Positions 48,633 to 60,200 of a stretch of 64,000 bases of DNA are shown here, in pieces. Below the pieces are notes generated by a model. It was not told where the DNA came from. It was given only the letters and a program-made list of their open reading frames with translations, and did not search any database. Location: assembly GCA_973895155.1 (NCBI GenBank), contig OZ316898.1, positions 8,680,001 through 8,744,000 on the forward strand. The letters run 5' to 3'. Positions within the stretch are counted from its first letter, which is position 1; each line of letters begins with the position of its first letter. The DNA comes from Marsupella aquatica (Eukaryota; Marchantiophyta). A program made the translations under genes and the position numbers.

Positions 48633-50249
48633 GATAGCGGACTATCTGTATTCAAATAAAGTTAGAAATTGTTAAGTTCCCCATGTTACAATCATGTTTC
48701 AAAATCTGGACTCTCCTCCAAAAAATATTGTAAAATCACTCAAAACCCTAAATACATTCAAGTCGGGTCGGAATTATTTCGACCCTCCTCCAACATTATT
48801 TCTTAAAATGATTGAATTGACTAAACATTTACAAGTCGGGTCGGAATTATTTTGACCCTCCTCCAACAATATGCCTTAAAATGATTGAATTGACTAAACA
48901 TTTACAAGTTGGGTCGGAATTATTTCGACCCTCCTCCAACAATATGTTTTAAAATGATTGAATTGACTAAACATTTACAAGTCGGGTCGGAATTATTTCG
49001 ACCCTCCTCCAAGAATATGTCTTAAAATGATTTAATTGACTAAATATTGACAAGTTGGGTCAGAATTATTTCGACCCTACTCCAACTATTAAGTTGAAAT
49101 TATGTCAAAACTATTTGTGAAACTATCTTGCTTATGCTTTTATATACCAGTTTAAAATGCTAGTTAAGATGACATAGTCAGGTCGGCACGAAATAATTCC
49201 GACCCACTTCTAGAAACTATGTTAGTAATCACATAAAGGGGTACAGTAAGTTCTACACATGCTAGACTGTGGATAAAGGTCTAGAAATGAGTAAAATATA
49301 TGATCTAGAACCTAATGTGTAAATCTTAATCTAGGTTTGGCTTAAAGGTATTGAATTAGATGTAGTTGAGCTAGTACTTCTAAGATAAATAAATAAAATC
49401 ACTAACCTGCTCCGCAATATATCTCTGCCCACCCTTGTACAAGCTAAATGGGTACCTTGGATGCCAGCATTGTAACTCTTAGCACCACAGTGCTCACCAG
49501 TGCCCTTACTAAACCTTGCATTCAACCATGCGGACCTAAACAAGGCACTCGGACAGAGGAGAGTCAGTGATCGTACCAATCACTGTCTAAATGACAATGA
49601 ACCAAAAAATGGATTGTGGGAGGTCTATACTCAATTTGAGGGCAAAAAGCCCACACATTACCCAACACACGAGTGGGCACCAACAGATCGGGCACGGGTG
49701 GATGAGGCACGCACCCAGCACACAAGTAGACATCGGATAGGGTGTCAGCCAATCACTCACGAGTGATAGGTGAGTTGCGAGCACACACCGCTGACAGCTT
49801 GGAAGTTTAAAATTGGTAGGTGAGTCGCGAGTGGTCGTGAGTGGTCACACCATCGGTGACTCACGATCACATGCAGCGAGGAGGGTCTCCATCATTGGCG
49901 CACATTGATGCCTCCGTACCCTCTCGGATCCTTGCCTCCTTGGACTCCTCGCTCGCAGGGGGTATAGGAAGGCAGGCCTTGCGCTTGAGGCCTCATTTCC
50001 TTGCCTCCTTCTTGCCTCCTCTCTCGTCTCCTCACTCCTTGCCTCCCTCTTGCCTCGCTCTAGGGCTTTTGTTTTTGCCTCGCTCTTGGGATTTTTTTTC
50101 CGCCTCGCTCTAAGGCTTTTATTTCCGCCTTGCTCCCTTCCCTTTTGGGTCGCTCCCTCAATCATTGTTTGCCTGTTAGTGCCCTCTTGCAGCCTGTGGC
50201 ATTCTCCATTGCTGCCACGCGTCATCTTAAATCTCACTCGCCCCTTACA
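48633..50249. other. Central region between the divergent transposon genes
   Basis: It contains the 73-bp repeat array (48761-49125), an inverted copy of its palindromic core near 49183-49206, and then a less AT-rich, pyrimidine-rich stretch (49930-50160) with several CCTCGCTCT(T/A)(A/G)GG half-palindromes related to the hairpins of the accessory-gene introns. It probably contains the promoters of both transposon genes. Open frames at 49500-50310 are on both strands and show no domain. Confidence 0.5.
48761..49125. repeat. 73-bp tandem repeat, five copies, each with a palindromic core
   Basis: The AGT(C/T)GGGTCGGAATTATTT motif starts at 48761, 48834, 48907, 48980 and 49053, exactly 73 bp apart. 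The core GGTCGGAATTATTTCGACC is nearly palindromic. Such arrays upstream of a transposase are typical of subterminal or regulatory transposase-binding repeats; that function is inference. Confidence 0.85.
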
Positions 50250-53200
50250 ATGTCTACTTCCTCCAGTTCTGAAGCTTCCACCACCTCCGCCAGTTCTCAA
50301 GAGTCATTGAACTTCAATTATAACTCTCTGTATGAATATGACCCTGAAGACCCGGATGTCCAAAAATTGGTTAACAATGCGTTGGAGGCGTCAAAGAAAG
50401 CGCAGTTAACTTTTCCACGTAAGGCACCACCTGCTTCAACTTCTTGCCTCGCCCTAAGGGCGAGGCAACTTTACTTTAATTTGGATTCAAACTTCTTATT
50501 AGGAAAATTTCTATATTCCTTTGCAGTCGCCTCGCCCCAAGGTCGAGGCGACGTCTACTTCATTCTAGATTTCTTGTTGCTCCGAAGGCATATTGGACCT
50601 TGTATCTTACATTAATAAAGGATCTTTAGCTATATTCTATTTTTTTCCTCGCTCTTGGGGCGAGGCAATGTCGTCTACATTCCCAAAAGTTGCCTTGCCC
50701 TTGGGGCGAGGCGATGTTATCTGCATTCCTAAATGTTGTCTGCATTCCCAGAAGTTGCCTCGCCCTTGGGGCGAGGCGATGTCCTCTACATTCCTAAATG
50801 TTGTCTGCTTTCCCAGAAGTTGCCTCGCCCTTGGGGCGAGGTGATGTCCTCTGCATTCCTAAATGTTGTCTGCTTTCCCAGAAGTTGCCTCGCCCTTGGG
50901 GCGAGGCGATGTTGTCTGCATTCCTAAATGTTGTTTGCTTTCCCAGAAGTTGCCTCGCCCTTGGGGCGAGGCGATGTCGTCTGCATTCCTAAATAATGTT
51001 TGATTGCTTGGATGAGGTGGCAGGGCAAATTGCACTAGGAGCAAAGAAGATTTTGCAATCTTCTATTTGTCGCCTCGCCCCAAGGGCGAGGCACCTTGAA
51101 AGTTTTCCACATGTCAATGTTAAAAATATGATGCTGACCATTTTGTTTTCAATGTTTCTTACCAGAAAAAAATCTTGAGAAGCCGGAGTTAAATATTATG
51201 GACGAGGATATCAAGGACTTTGTTTTCCCTGACCAAGATACTCCAGGATTTAGATGGGCACTAGAAGTTGGGGTGTCGACGGAAGGCAGTCTCTTGATTT
51301 GTTTCAAGGGCCTCACGAGTCAATTGAATGACCGCAAGACAATTGTTACTCTAGGTCCAGTCATCCTTGTGAACACGGACAACAACCGCAATGCAACGAT
51401 TATTGTTGAGTCCAATGAGAAATCTCAGTGGATGAGACTTCTGGTGCCAATAAAACTCTACTCGACTTAATTTACTGAATGTTGAGTGGATGGCTCGATT
51501 GGAGATAAGCGTAGCTGATATGGGATTCTTCCCAGATGGAGTAACAATTGATTAGATGTTTGAGAAGACGCGTTCTCAAATAAGTGGAGTTGACCTAGTG
51601 TTTGGATTTCTCTACGTAAAGAAGCACATGCATGACAATGCGGACAGTGTGGACCCTCCGTCTACTTGGATAGTTCAAAGGATGATTGAGAAGGCACATT
51701 TTTCATACGAGCAAGCAATCGACAAGAGTTTCATTTTTTGTCCAGAGTTTCAAGAGGCCGCGTGCCGGACGTGGATTTCAGAGATGAAGAAAAAAGAAGC
51801 AAAGCATAAGGCAAAGGAGAGAAAGAAGACAGTGGAAAGAAGTGTGCAATCAAAGACAGAAGAAACAAAAGCTTCAAGAGCCGGTTGTTCAACAAGAGAA
51901 ACAATCTGGGAGTTCACGCCGTAAGAACATGGCTAAAAAAATTGAAGATGATGAGGGCCCCCAAAAAAAGCAGACAAAGAAGGCAAAGGTTGCGAAATCA
52001 AAACCAATGTCAGGGTTGACTTCAAACTTTGTCTTGCATCTAGAGGATGATATGTGTCCGACAGAAGGACCCAAAGAAGATGATGTGCTCAAAGGCCAAG
52101 AGGTTTTGCGTAATATTGAGCAGTATTATACTTTTGGCATCCGCAAAGTTTTTGATATTCCTGTAAAAAGTATTAATCCGCCATCGGCCGTTTTTGTATA
52201 TCAAATGTTCAATCTTTTGCATGCAATGGAGATATCAAAGTCTATGATGAAAAACCCTGGACATGAACCACAAGTTGCTGATTTGATTCCGTATCGCGAG
52301 AGCACTAAACAGTTGCTTCATTATGACAACACACCTCAGGATAGGAAAGAGTTTTTGATTGGTGTGAAGAAGCATGAGATCCAATTCCTTGCCATCAGTG
52401 GCCAGCATTCTGCAAGAGCTGCCCAATGGATCCAAGGGTGGGCCGAGACTGACGCCAAGCTGACAGATCTTGCCAACAAACTAAAGTATAGGAAAGCAAG
52501 GATCCTATCTGACCTCACTCCGAAGACAATTTTGGTTGAGCATTCAAGTTTATCGAATGCTGTCAATGATACTATGCAATTTAAGTCTTGTTTTTTAGAG
52601 ACTATTGTTCATGCACAAAGGCAGTTTGAGGAGTGCGAGAAACCGCCGCGTCCAGGGATTGGGACCAATCAAAATACAGACAGGAAAAACTATCAGGTAC
52701 ATGTTGGAGCAACGCAAACTATTCTTGATCCGCTTTGTTTAAAGATTGTCAATGGTAGAGGTTTGCCTCGCCCCAAGGGCGAGGCTGCCTTTTCTTGTTT
52801 TCCTTGGTTAGAAGCAGATTAAAGCAAATGTTTGCCTCGCCCTCAGGGCGAGGCAACCTAGACTAGTCTCTCTAAGAATAATTTCCTAGTTCCGTTTCAG
52901 TCAATTGCGGTGAGATGTAGAGGTTCGCCATGCCCTTGGGGCGAGGCGGCTTAGCCTGTTTCAAACATAGGTATAAATTTTCTAACATATGCATTGTACC
53001 CTGAAACTAATGTCAAGTCCATTGGATGTGCAGGATTGGTTTGCCCTGGCAAAGGTTACAATGGGGAAGTCAAGCCTAAAGAGCATTTATTGGTTACTTT
53101 TGAAGATGAGCTCTTTGAATTATGGCGGAACGTGTGTGAAAAATGGTTGAGTGGGAAGCTCCAAGACGGGGCTGGTGGGTATGGAGGGCCAAGACCCCCA

Positions 53201-56200
53201 AAATTGATCACTCCCGGTACCTTTCGATGCTTTGATGGAGAGATTAGTAGCAAACAGATAATTGAGATCTTGAAGGACGTTGAAGAGGAGCGTGTCTTGC
53301 TGAAGAAGGATATCACCAACAAATCAGAGCTTGTCGCAATGGGAGACTTGGCCCTTACAATCAAGATAATGTCCAAATTGAGAACAGTCATTATTGGCTA
53401 TTTTGTGGAAAAGTATCGTGAGAAGTTTCCTGTTGGCACATCTTGGGAGTCTCTGGTGATATTGTTGCCTTCCTTGAAATCTGAGCTTGAGATGACAAAA
53501 TTGAGGAGAGCAGCGGGTGAGGTTTACCTCAACAATTCATTGAAGAAGAATGTGGTCAAAGAGAGTTTCCCACAAAGTCTGATGGTCAGACTAGATGGGT
53601 TGTATTGTAAAGAATTTGGTGGGATTGGTCATTCTCGCACGGAGCCTTTCTTGACATTTTTTAGTGATAATTTGATGAAGACAACCGTGCCGGAAATGCT
53701 ACAAGAGCCTTTGCCTTTGTGTCCTCTTGCCATTGTTGACTTTAGTAGGCTCCGACAATATGTTTGGATCGATGCTAAAATTATTGCATTACTGCAATAC
53801 ATTGTGGATCTTCCAAGAAATCCAACAATTGTTGTTGTCATGACTGTGCATCCGGGGCCACTTGCTGCAAACATTTTGAGTGCCCTTAGGAAATTGCAAC
53901 ATGAAAAGGGAATGGACATCCACGTTGACTACGGGAGCTATCGACGGAGTGATACACCAGTTCCAGAGGGCTTACTTTTCAGTTGTGGTATGGAGGAGAT
54001 AATCTTTGCAGGAATCACCACTGAGGAGAAATTTGATTGGAAGCAAGTGTTCAGGCCTGGATTTAATTGCCAATTTTCTTACAATTTGGCGATCGACCCT
54101 GATTTCCAAGTGGAAGACAAGACGGAGAAGCGAGATAAGAATAAGAGTAAGACAAGTAAGGAGATAGAGACTGAGTCAACTTCGGCATTTCACATTGGAG
54201 ATTTCTTACGAAAGGCTCCCATGTTTGAGATGGTGGGAAGTAGAGGTGGCTTTGTGAATATTCACGCTAAGCCAAAATGTATGCTACAGAGTATTATTGA
54301 ATTTTTTTCGGCTGAAAGGGAGACTATACTTGACTTTTTCTCGGGAGGACAGGTTATGAAGGTGTCATTGTTGTGTTTCAGAGAATGCTTTGCGTATTCA
54401 GACACTGAGGATGAATATGATTTCACTCAGGCATATGGAAGGGTTCTCTACGAGAAAGTTCCTTCCATAATGAGTGACCGGATGGTCGGTTCCCAATTTG
54501 GTAGAGCCCGCGATGGGGTTTCCGAGCATGTTGGTGCCAAAGAAGGCGTAGACCAGGGCGAAGATGATATTGAGGAAGGAGAATTGGGTCACGACACATA
54601 CGACAGGGTCACCCAAAATTTGGATGAACGTGGAACACAAGTGGTAGGTATTCCCTACTTTGGTGTGGGGTTGGCCGATGTTGTGGGTCGACCTGAGGGC
54701 GACTCACCAAGAAATCTCTTTGCCGGTGTAGAGAATTGGATGCACCAATCGGACCCAGATCTTACATTGTCCACATCGGACGCACATTGGAAGGCAACCG
54801 CAGATGGTCTAGGCAATATTGACGCAGTAGAATTGGGAGAAATGTCAAACATTGCGCTTGCAAAGGAGGATGATCGTCAAGTACCTGAGACCGTTGCAAA
54901 TGAAGAAGAGAAGGCAGGTGCTTCAAATCCTCCCCTGTCTCCTCTATATTGCTCATCAGAGACTAAATTGGTTTTTACAAGTGCTTCTACAGGAAGCCCT
55001 GTAGTATTATCATTTTCACAAAATTTTGGATCCGAGATCGGCAGGACTAGATATATGAAAACAGTCCGTCCTGCAACTCATTTTATATGGAGAAATGGAC
55101 CAAAGGTTGGAATGATAGAATCACTAGACGATGCTCCAAAGATAATGGCAAAATCAGATTACAAAAAACTGAACTTGAGACTGAGCCCAGTTTTTGCACC
55201 CCCATCCTTTGAAGAGCAACTTCCCAGTGGTATCAATTCTGAGATACAGAGTGTTCTAGGTGATCAAACAATAGATGAATTTGGGCATTTTAGCATTGGA
55301 AATTATTAGCCCTTTCTTTGGTTCTTGGTATTTTAATGACAATCTAAGCTTTATCTTTGTAATAATATACATTTTTATAGACCAAAGTTTCGTCGTAGAA
55401 TCTCCTTCCTCAAAGGATTTTATTGGCATTCCCTCGAAAAGCGTTGCTGTGGAGGAAGGGTTTGACCCAGGTATACTTTGGATCTAAAAAATGGCAAGTG
55501 AATGTAATTAATGTTTTTCTAGGAGGGTCGCCCCAGGGTCGTTCCTCTCTACTTCAAATGCTATAACAAAGTTTGTTTGATTTCAAATTTTGAGAGTTTT
55601 CCTCCATAGTAATTGTTTAAACTTTGAGTCGCATTGACTAAGGGCTTATTTTAATGTTTCCAGAATTCACTCCAATACTACACTCTCCGATCCGGCGAAA
55701 GCTCTTGGTTCTTGACCTTAACAAGATTTGTTGGGATTGCATTAAGACCAGAAGCTCAGGACCATGGCAAAATCAGACAAGTTTACGTGGTGTGCACTGG
55801 GGGAGACGTGGAGGGTTTAATTTCATGTATGTGGAGCGCCCATACCTCCACAAATTTCTATATGCAGCTTTCATGGTTTTTGATGTCGCAATTTGGACCT
55901 GTGCAAGGAGGCCAAAAACAATGGACTTAATGGAGTTGATTTTCACTGAGGAGGAGCGACAGAAGTTCAAGTTTGTCTTTACTCAAGAAGATACCTTTGA
56001 TAGTTGCATCCAAAGGCCAGATATAACAGATGGGAAGGCCAATTTACTTCTGAAGAATTTGCAAACCATTTGGGACCGTTTTCCAGAAAATATGATGCTT
56101 CTAATACAGTTCTTATTGATGATTCTCCATTGAAGGCATTTTTGAATTATGACGAGAATGGATTGTTTCCAAATCCATTTACTCACACAGCTTCAAATGA

Positions 56201-56702
56201 CACTTTTTTGCCCGAGATATTATGGCCGTATCTTTGCAAATTGAGAAAGGCTTACTGCGTTCAACATTATATCACTGTCAACAATCCAAAGTGGTCTGTT
56301 TTCAATTTATTAACAAGCAAGGAGGATCATGTTGCCATCTATGCTCGTTTGGAACAGAAGTGGGGAGATTGTCGTTGTATCCATAAGGAGTTTGGAACCA
56401 TCTTGGATGTGACTCCTGAAGAGATTCCTTGGGACGGAAAGAACGAGGTGCAACATTACCCACCACTAGAGACGTGGACCACGGATGAGATCGAAGAAAC
56501 TGCAAACGTAATACTTGGAGACAACTATTCTGGTCCTCATACACAAAATAGAAGGCATTTTATTTGGAAAGTTCTCAGAACTAGGGATCTCACCAATAAG
56601 TTTAAGAACCACCATGCGAGAGATACTTGCAACCGTGACATCCGCTATGATAAATCAGGAAGTAGACTTTCTTGTTCAAATGAGTTTTGTCTTGATCATT
56701 AG
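50250..56702 (+). pseudogene. Transposon accessory gene: ParB-like, DNA-methyltransferase-like and FCP1/NIF phosphatase-like regions, disrupted
   Basis: A spliced gene can be traced: exon 50250-50418 (Ser/Thr-rich start, phase 1), then 51166 onward to about 52696 with a CAG/GTACAT donor, about 53033-55259, 55381-55470 and 55664-56702, with matching phases at the last three junctions. The middle exon shows a ParB-like pattern: FDIPVKSINPPS, a helix, then FLAISGQHSARAAQWI. The long exon ends in a methyltransferase-like half: KPKCMLQSIIEFFSAERETI followed by LDFFSGGQVMKVSLL, resembling the FxGxG binding motif, with a degenerate motif IV near VDFSRL. The last exon matches FCP1/NIF phosphatases: LLVLDLNKICWD, VAIWTCARRPKTMDL and NTVLIDDSPLKAF. 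Lesions are frameshifts near 51460, 51840 and 56085, probably 53055, and a TAG at 51553. Confidence 0.6.
50690..50995. repeat. 65-bp minisatellite of GC-rich hairpins inside the accessory-gene intron
   Basis: Five units begin at 50692, 50757, 50822, 50887 and 50952, spaced exactly 65 bp. Each carries CCTCGCCCTTGGGGCGAGG (first unit with T for C), an 8-bp stem with a tiny loop, followed by CGATGT..CTGCATTCCTAAATG and TTTCCCAGAAGTTG. The period is not a multiple of three, so the overlapping open frames are artefacts. Further single hairpins lie at about 50446, 50527, 50647, 51071, 52763, 52832 and 52928. Confidence 0.9.
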
Positions 56703-57247
56703 GAGATAGGGTTGCTCTAGTGCCTACCCTGAATTGTACATTCATATTATGTCAAAGGATATGTTTTGAACATGTAGGATAATGTAAATAATTAGGATAT
56801 GCTTAGTGTGAGGCTCTCTCACTGGATTGGACAATTTAATAATTATATAGTGGGTCAATCTCATTTTGACCCTTGATTTATGACCATCTATATTTTTTAA
56901 TTTATAGATGGTCTGAGTGGTATTGGCCTCTGATTTTTGGACTAAATTAAATTTACTCTAATTTTTAAATTAATAGAATATATGATTTAAGTTATTATTA
57001 AACATTTGGGTGAAAAAAATAAAATTTGGGCGTTCAAAAGTGTATATTTGGGCTGAAAAAAATTAGCTTTTGGGAATGCTTTAATAGAAATTTGGCCTGA
57101 AAAAAAATAACTTTAGGGTTCATCTTATGGACTTTTAAAAGTACAGTTTTAATGAATGCCGCGTCCCTAACCTGGGCCTTAAATCCAGTTTAGTGCCATG
57201 GTGCGACCTCGACCACCAGTAGGGGTGAGGGTTCGGGCAAGGAGGTG

Positions 57248-60200
57248 TGTAGTGTCCCCGATTAGCCCTAAGTCGGGCTAAGCCGATATACTTACTGGTA
57301 TAACGCTTAAGCTATTCGTACTAGTCATAGGTATCTTTTATCTTCCACCGCTGGAATTGTGATGCCTAGACAGGAATCACTCGGCCGGTTAAGTGGGTAA
57401 AGCAGGAAGGCACCCTAGGAACACCTTAGTATAGTGACAAAACAAGGAAAATATAAACAATTAGGGGCAACCATGGAACCCGGGCAGAGGCCGGAGGTAA
57501 GGCTGAGGGTGAAAACCCGATTAGGGTTAGGGCGCGTTAAGCGTCGGCGGCTAGGAAGGATCAACGGGAAGAAGGACCGGCAGAGGAGAGGGGTAAGGAG
57601 CGCTTGCAGGAGATGGTGGCTCATTTGCGAGCACGAACTAGGCAGACGACTACGGGAGGCCAACTACTGTCAGCTGCTTAGGCAAGCACTCGGGGAGAGA
57701 GTAGATACCGACGATCGACCTAAGGAGGGTATGAGCAACGTCAATCAAGCGGCACATTTCTGGGGATGCCTGTTCGAACGGGCAACTGAGTACATCAAGA
57801 CTTACGAGGACGAGGAGTCAGAAAGGGCAGCTCGAGAACGGCAGGAGCTCGCTCGATTGTGGGAGCTGCAGAAGACGGCTTTCTTAGGAGGCGAACTCAT
57901 CAAGGACGAGTTCCTATGGACGCCTACTTCCAATCAACCCGACGATCTTCTGTTTTGCAAAGACAGCGTCGTCGGCATCCGAGAGGCCATCAAGAACTGC
58001 AACGACATACACTGGGAATTAAAGGGTAGCACGGAAAGGTGGACCCGGGCAACGGTGCTAGGAGAAACCTCCACGGCAGCAGAGATGAAGAGGAAGGGGG
58101 CCGTCAACGATGAAGCCACCCCGGCAAAAAGAACGAGGTCGGCGGCACCAAAGAAGCCAGCCGAGCAGCAGAGCAAGGGGCAGGGAGAAGCCGAAGAGGA
58201 GGAGGTCGATCCCATCAAGGCCATTCCAACCAGGGATGACACCTGGAAGGGCTGGGCGGCAACCCTACCGGTGGAGGTGCAACTACATTTTGCACGGGAG
58301 GAGGATGCATGCTTTACGGCCATGCAGACCAAGAAGTACCAAGGCTTCATGGCCGGATCCAGCTTGGAGGCCTTTGTAAGATTACCATGGCTGAAGCCGG
58401 AGGTACCGGAGTCAGACCTATTAGAATTCGTGGGGTCATGGGAACCCGAGACCAATTGCACGAGGATATATGGGAAGGATTTCTATCTTACTCCCAAGGT
58501 GATTGCCGAAGTGTTTGGCTTGCCGATGGGCAATAAGACCAAAGTTGATACCAGGAAGACCTTGCCTGACAAGGAGTTCCGGTCGTTCCCCGGGCCATCA
58601 ACGAAGAATGGCTTCTTCCGGAACACCTGCACCAACCCGCACATAGGAGAGATGATCGACTTCTTGCGGGTGACCATGCATTGTAACTTACCGAGGGCAG
58701 AGATCGGCAAGGCACAGGTCTATCTGGCAGAAAGGCCAGACCCAAGCCGGGACTACAACGGGTACCTCCTCAACCAATTGAAGAAGATCTTAAAGGAGGA
58801 GCAGCAGGTAATCGGCATGGGGAGCGTGTCGCGGCTTGGCTATCACATGCCGCTGTTGTGCCGGTATGCCAGAGGTCAGACTTTTGCCCCGGTACTTCCC
58901 CTGCAGGTAAGGGCACCCGAGGAAACTCCAACGCCGAGGCCGTTGGCTGAGAAGCCTCAACCACCTGTTAGTCCTACGATCGAGCAGGTGTTTAGGCCCA
59001 AGAAGGAAGACTTGCCGATGCAGCAACCAGGCATGCAGAGTCTGCTGAAACTACTGGAGAAAGAAAAGAAATCGGCATCGGCAACAACAACGGCAACGGC
59101 AACAATGCAGGACACTACTACAGAGGTAGGCCTACACCGGCTCACAAGAGAAAACCCCTTTGCTGGAGACAAGAAGAGAATCAGGCCGGAATCCAAGCCA
59201 GGTGTTCGAATGTACGTGGGAACCTCAACCTCCAAATCTGAGGCAGAATTGCCTGAAGCTCCTACCGAGGAAGAGGAGAGGGAGAAGCCGGACGTCCAAG
59301 AGGTAGAGGAGGCAGTGGAGGACTGCAACCATGATAATTCCGGCTATGGGTCGGACCATCACGTTCCAGGAGTAAGGACCTGTGGCCGGTTTGTCCCCAC
59401 ACTTCCAAGGGTAGTGCGAGGGGACCCCAACCAGCAGAGTAGCCCTGAGTCTCCCCCACCAGATGTCGCTCCCCCGAGCTTCGACGGCATAAAACAGACG
59501 GTGCAGGAATTTCAGGAGCGAATCAAGCAGGAGGAAGAGGCCGCCCTGGCTAAGGAAAAGGATTTACCAGGAGGAGATTGGCCGGAGGACATCAGGCGGC
59601 TAGCCGAAAAAGGAAGCAAACCTCTAGCCACGATTGAAGAGATCCGCAGGACGGCGTGGGAGCAGAGGCCACGATGGGCGATGCCGATCACTTCTACTTA
59701 CTCCACCTACGCTAAGAATAGAGCCATGGAGTATGGTGAGATGTGTGGGGAACTTGCGCTCGGCATCTTTGGAGAGGAGTTGGAGGTAGGACCCTTTTTT
59801 CATAGGGAGCAGTTGGAGAAGCACCAATTAGAAGAAGCGGTGGCTTTAGAGAGAAGCAAGAAGGACGAGGTCATTCGGCGGCTTAGGAGGATGGAAGCCG
59901 AGATTGAAGATCTAAGGGCGGCCAAGAAAGCCCAAGATGAACTGCGGATTAAACGACATGAGCTGAACATCATGCAGGGGCAGTTGGACGCCGCGCAGGC
60001 TGATAATCAGAATATCAAGGATAAACTGACTCAGACACAGGAAGAGTTGGCCGACACGATCAAAGAGAGGGAAAAGTGGAAGCAAGAGCTGAAGAATACA
60101 GAGGAGGCCCACATAACAGCCAACAGCCGGGCCATGGCGGAGACCCAAAGAAAGGAATGGGCATTGAAAGGGGAGCTCGAGAAAATCCGCGGAGCCCTTG

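Larger units (their letters stand above)
44334..57157. mobile_element. Decayed DNA transposon of about 12.8 kb carrying divergent transposase and accessory genes
   Basis: ATTCATTAAAACTG at 44334-44347 is the exact reverse complement of 57144-57157. The similarity continues inward imperfectly over about 12 more bases (ACTGAAATTATAAAGG versus ACTGTACTTTTAAAAG). Both ends also share AT-rich sequence with ATTTGGG motifs. Between them lie a minus-strand transposase gene and a plus-strand accessory gene, transcribed away from a central 1.6-kb region with 73-bp repeats. Boundaries are inferred, since no target-site duplication was identified. Both genes carry stops or frameshifts, so this copy should be non-autonomous. 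The superfamily is uncertain; the protein layout is CACTA-reminiscent through a DUF8039-like domain. Confidence 0.55.

Noticed and set aside
50690-50995. Regularly spaced palindromic repeats resembling a CRISPR array
   Set aside because: The intervening sequences are themselves near-identical (period exactly 65 bp), so it is a minisatellite, not repeats with unique spacers, and the host is a plant nucleus.
50593-51044. Overlapping open frames with repeated PRPWGEAMSS-like peptides
   Set aside because: They arise from the 65-bp minisatellite, whose period is not a multiple of three, and lie within a clear phase-1 intron (50419-51165).
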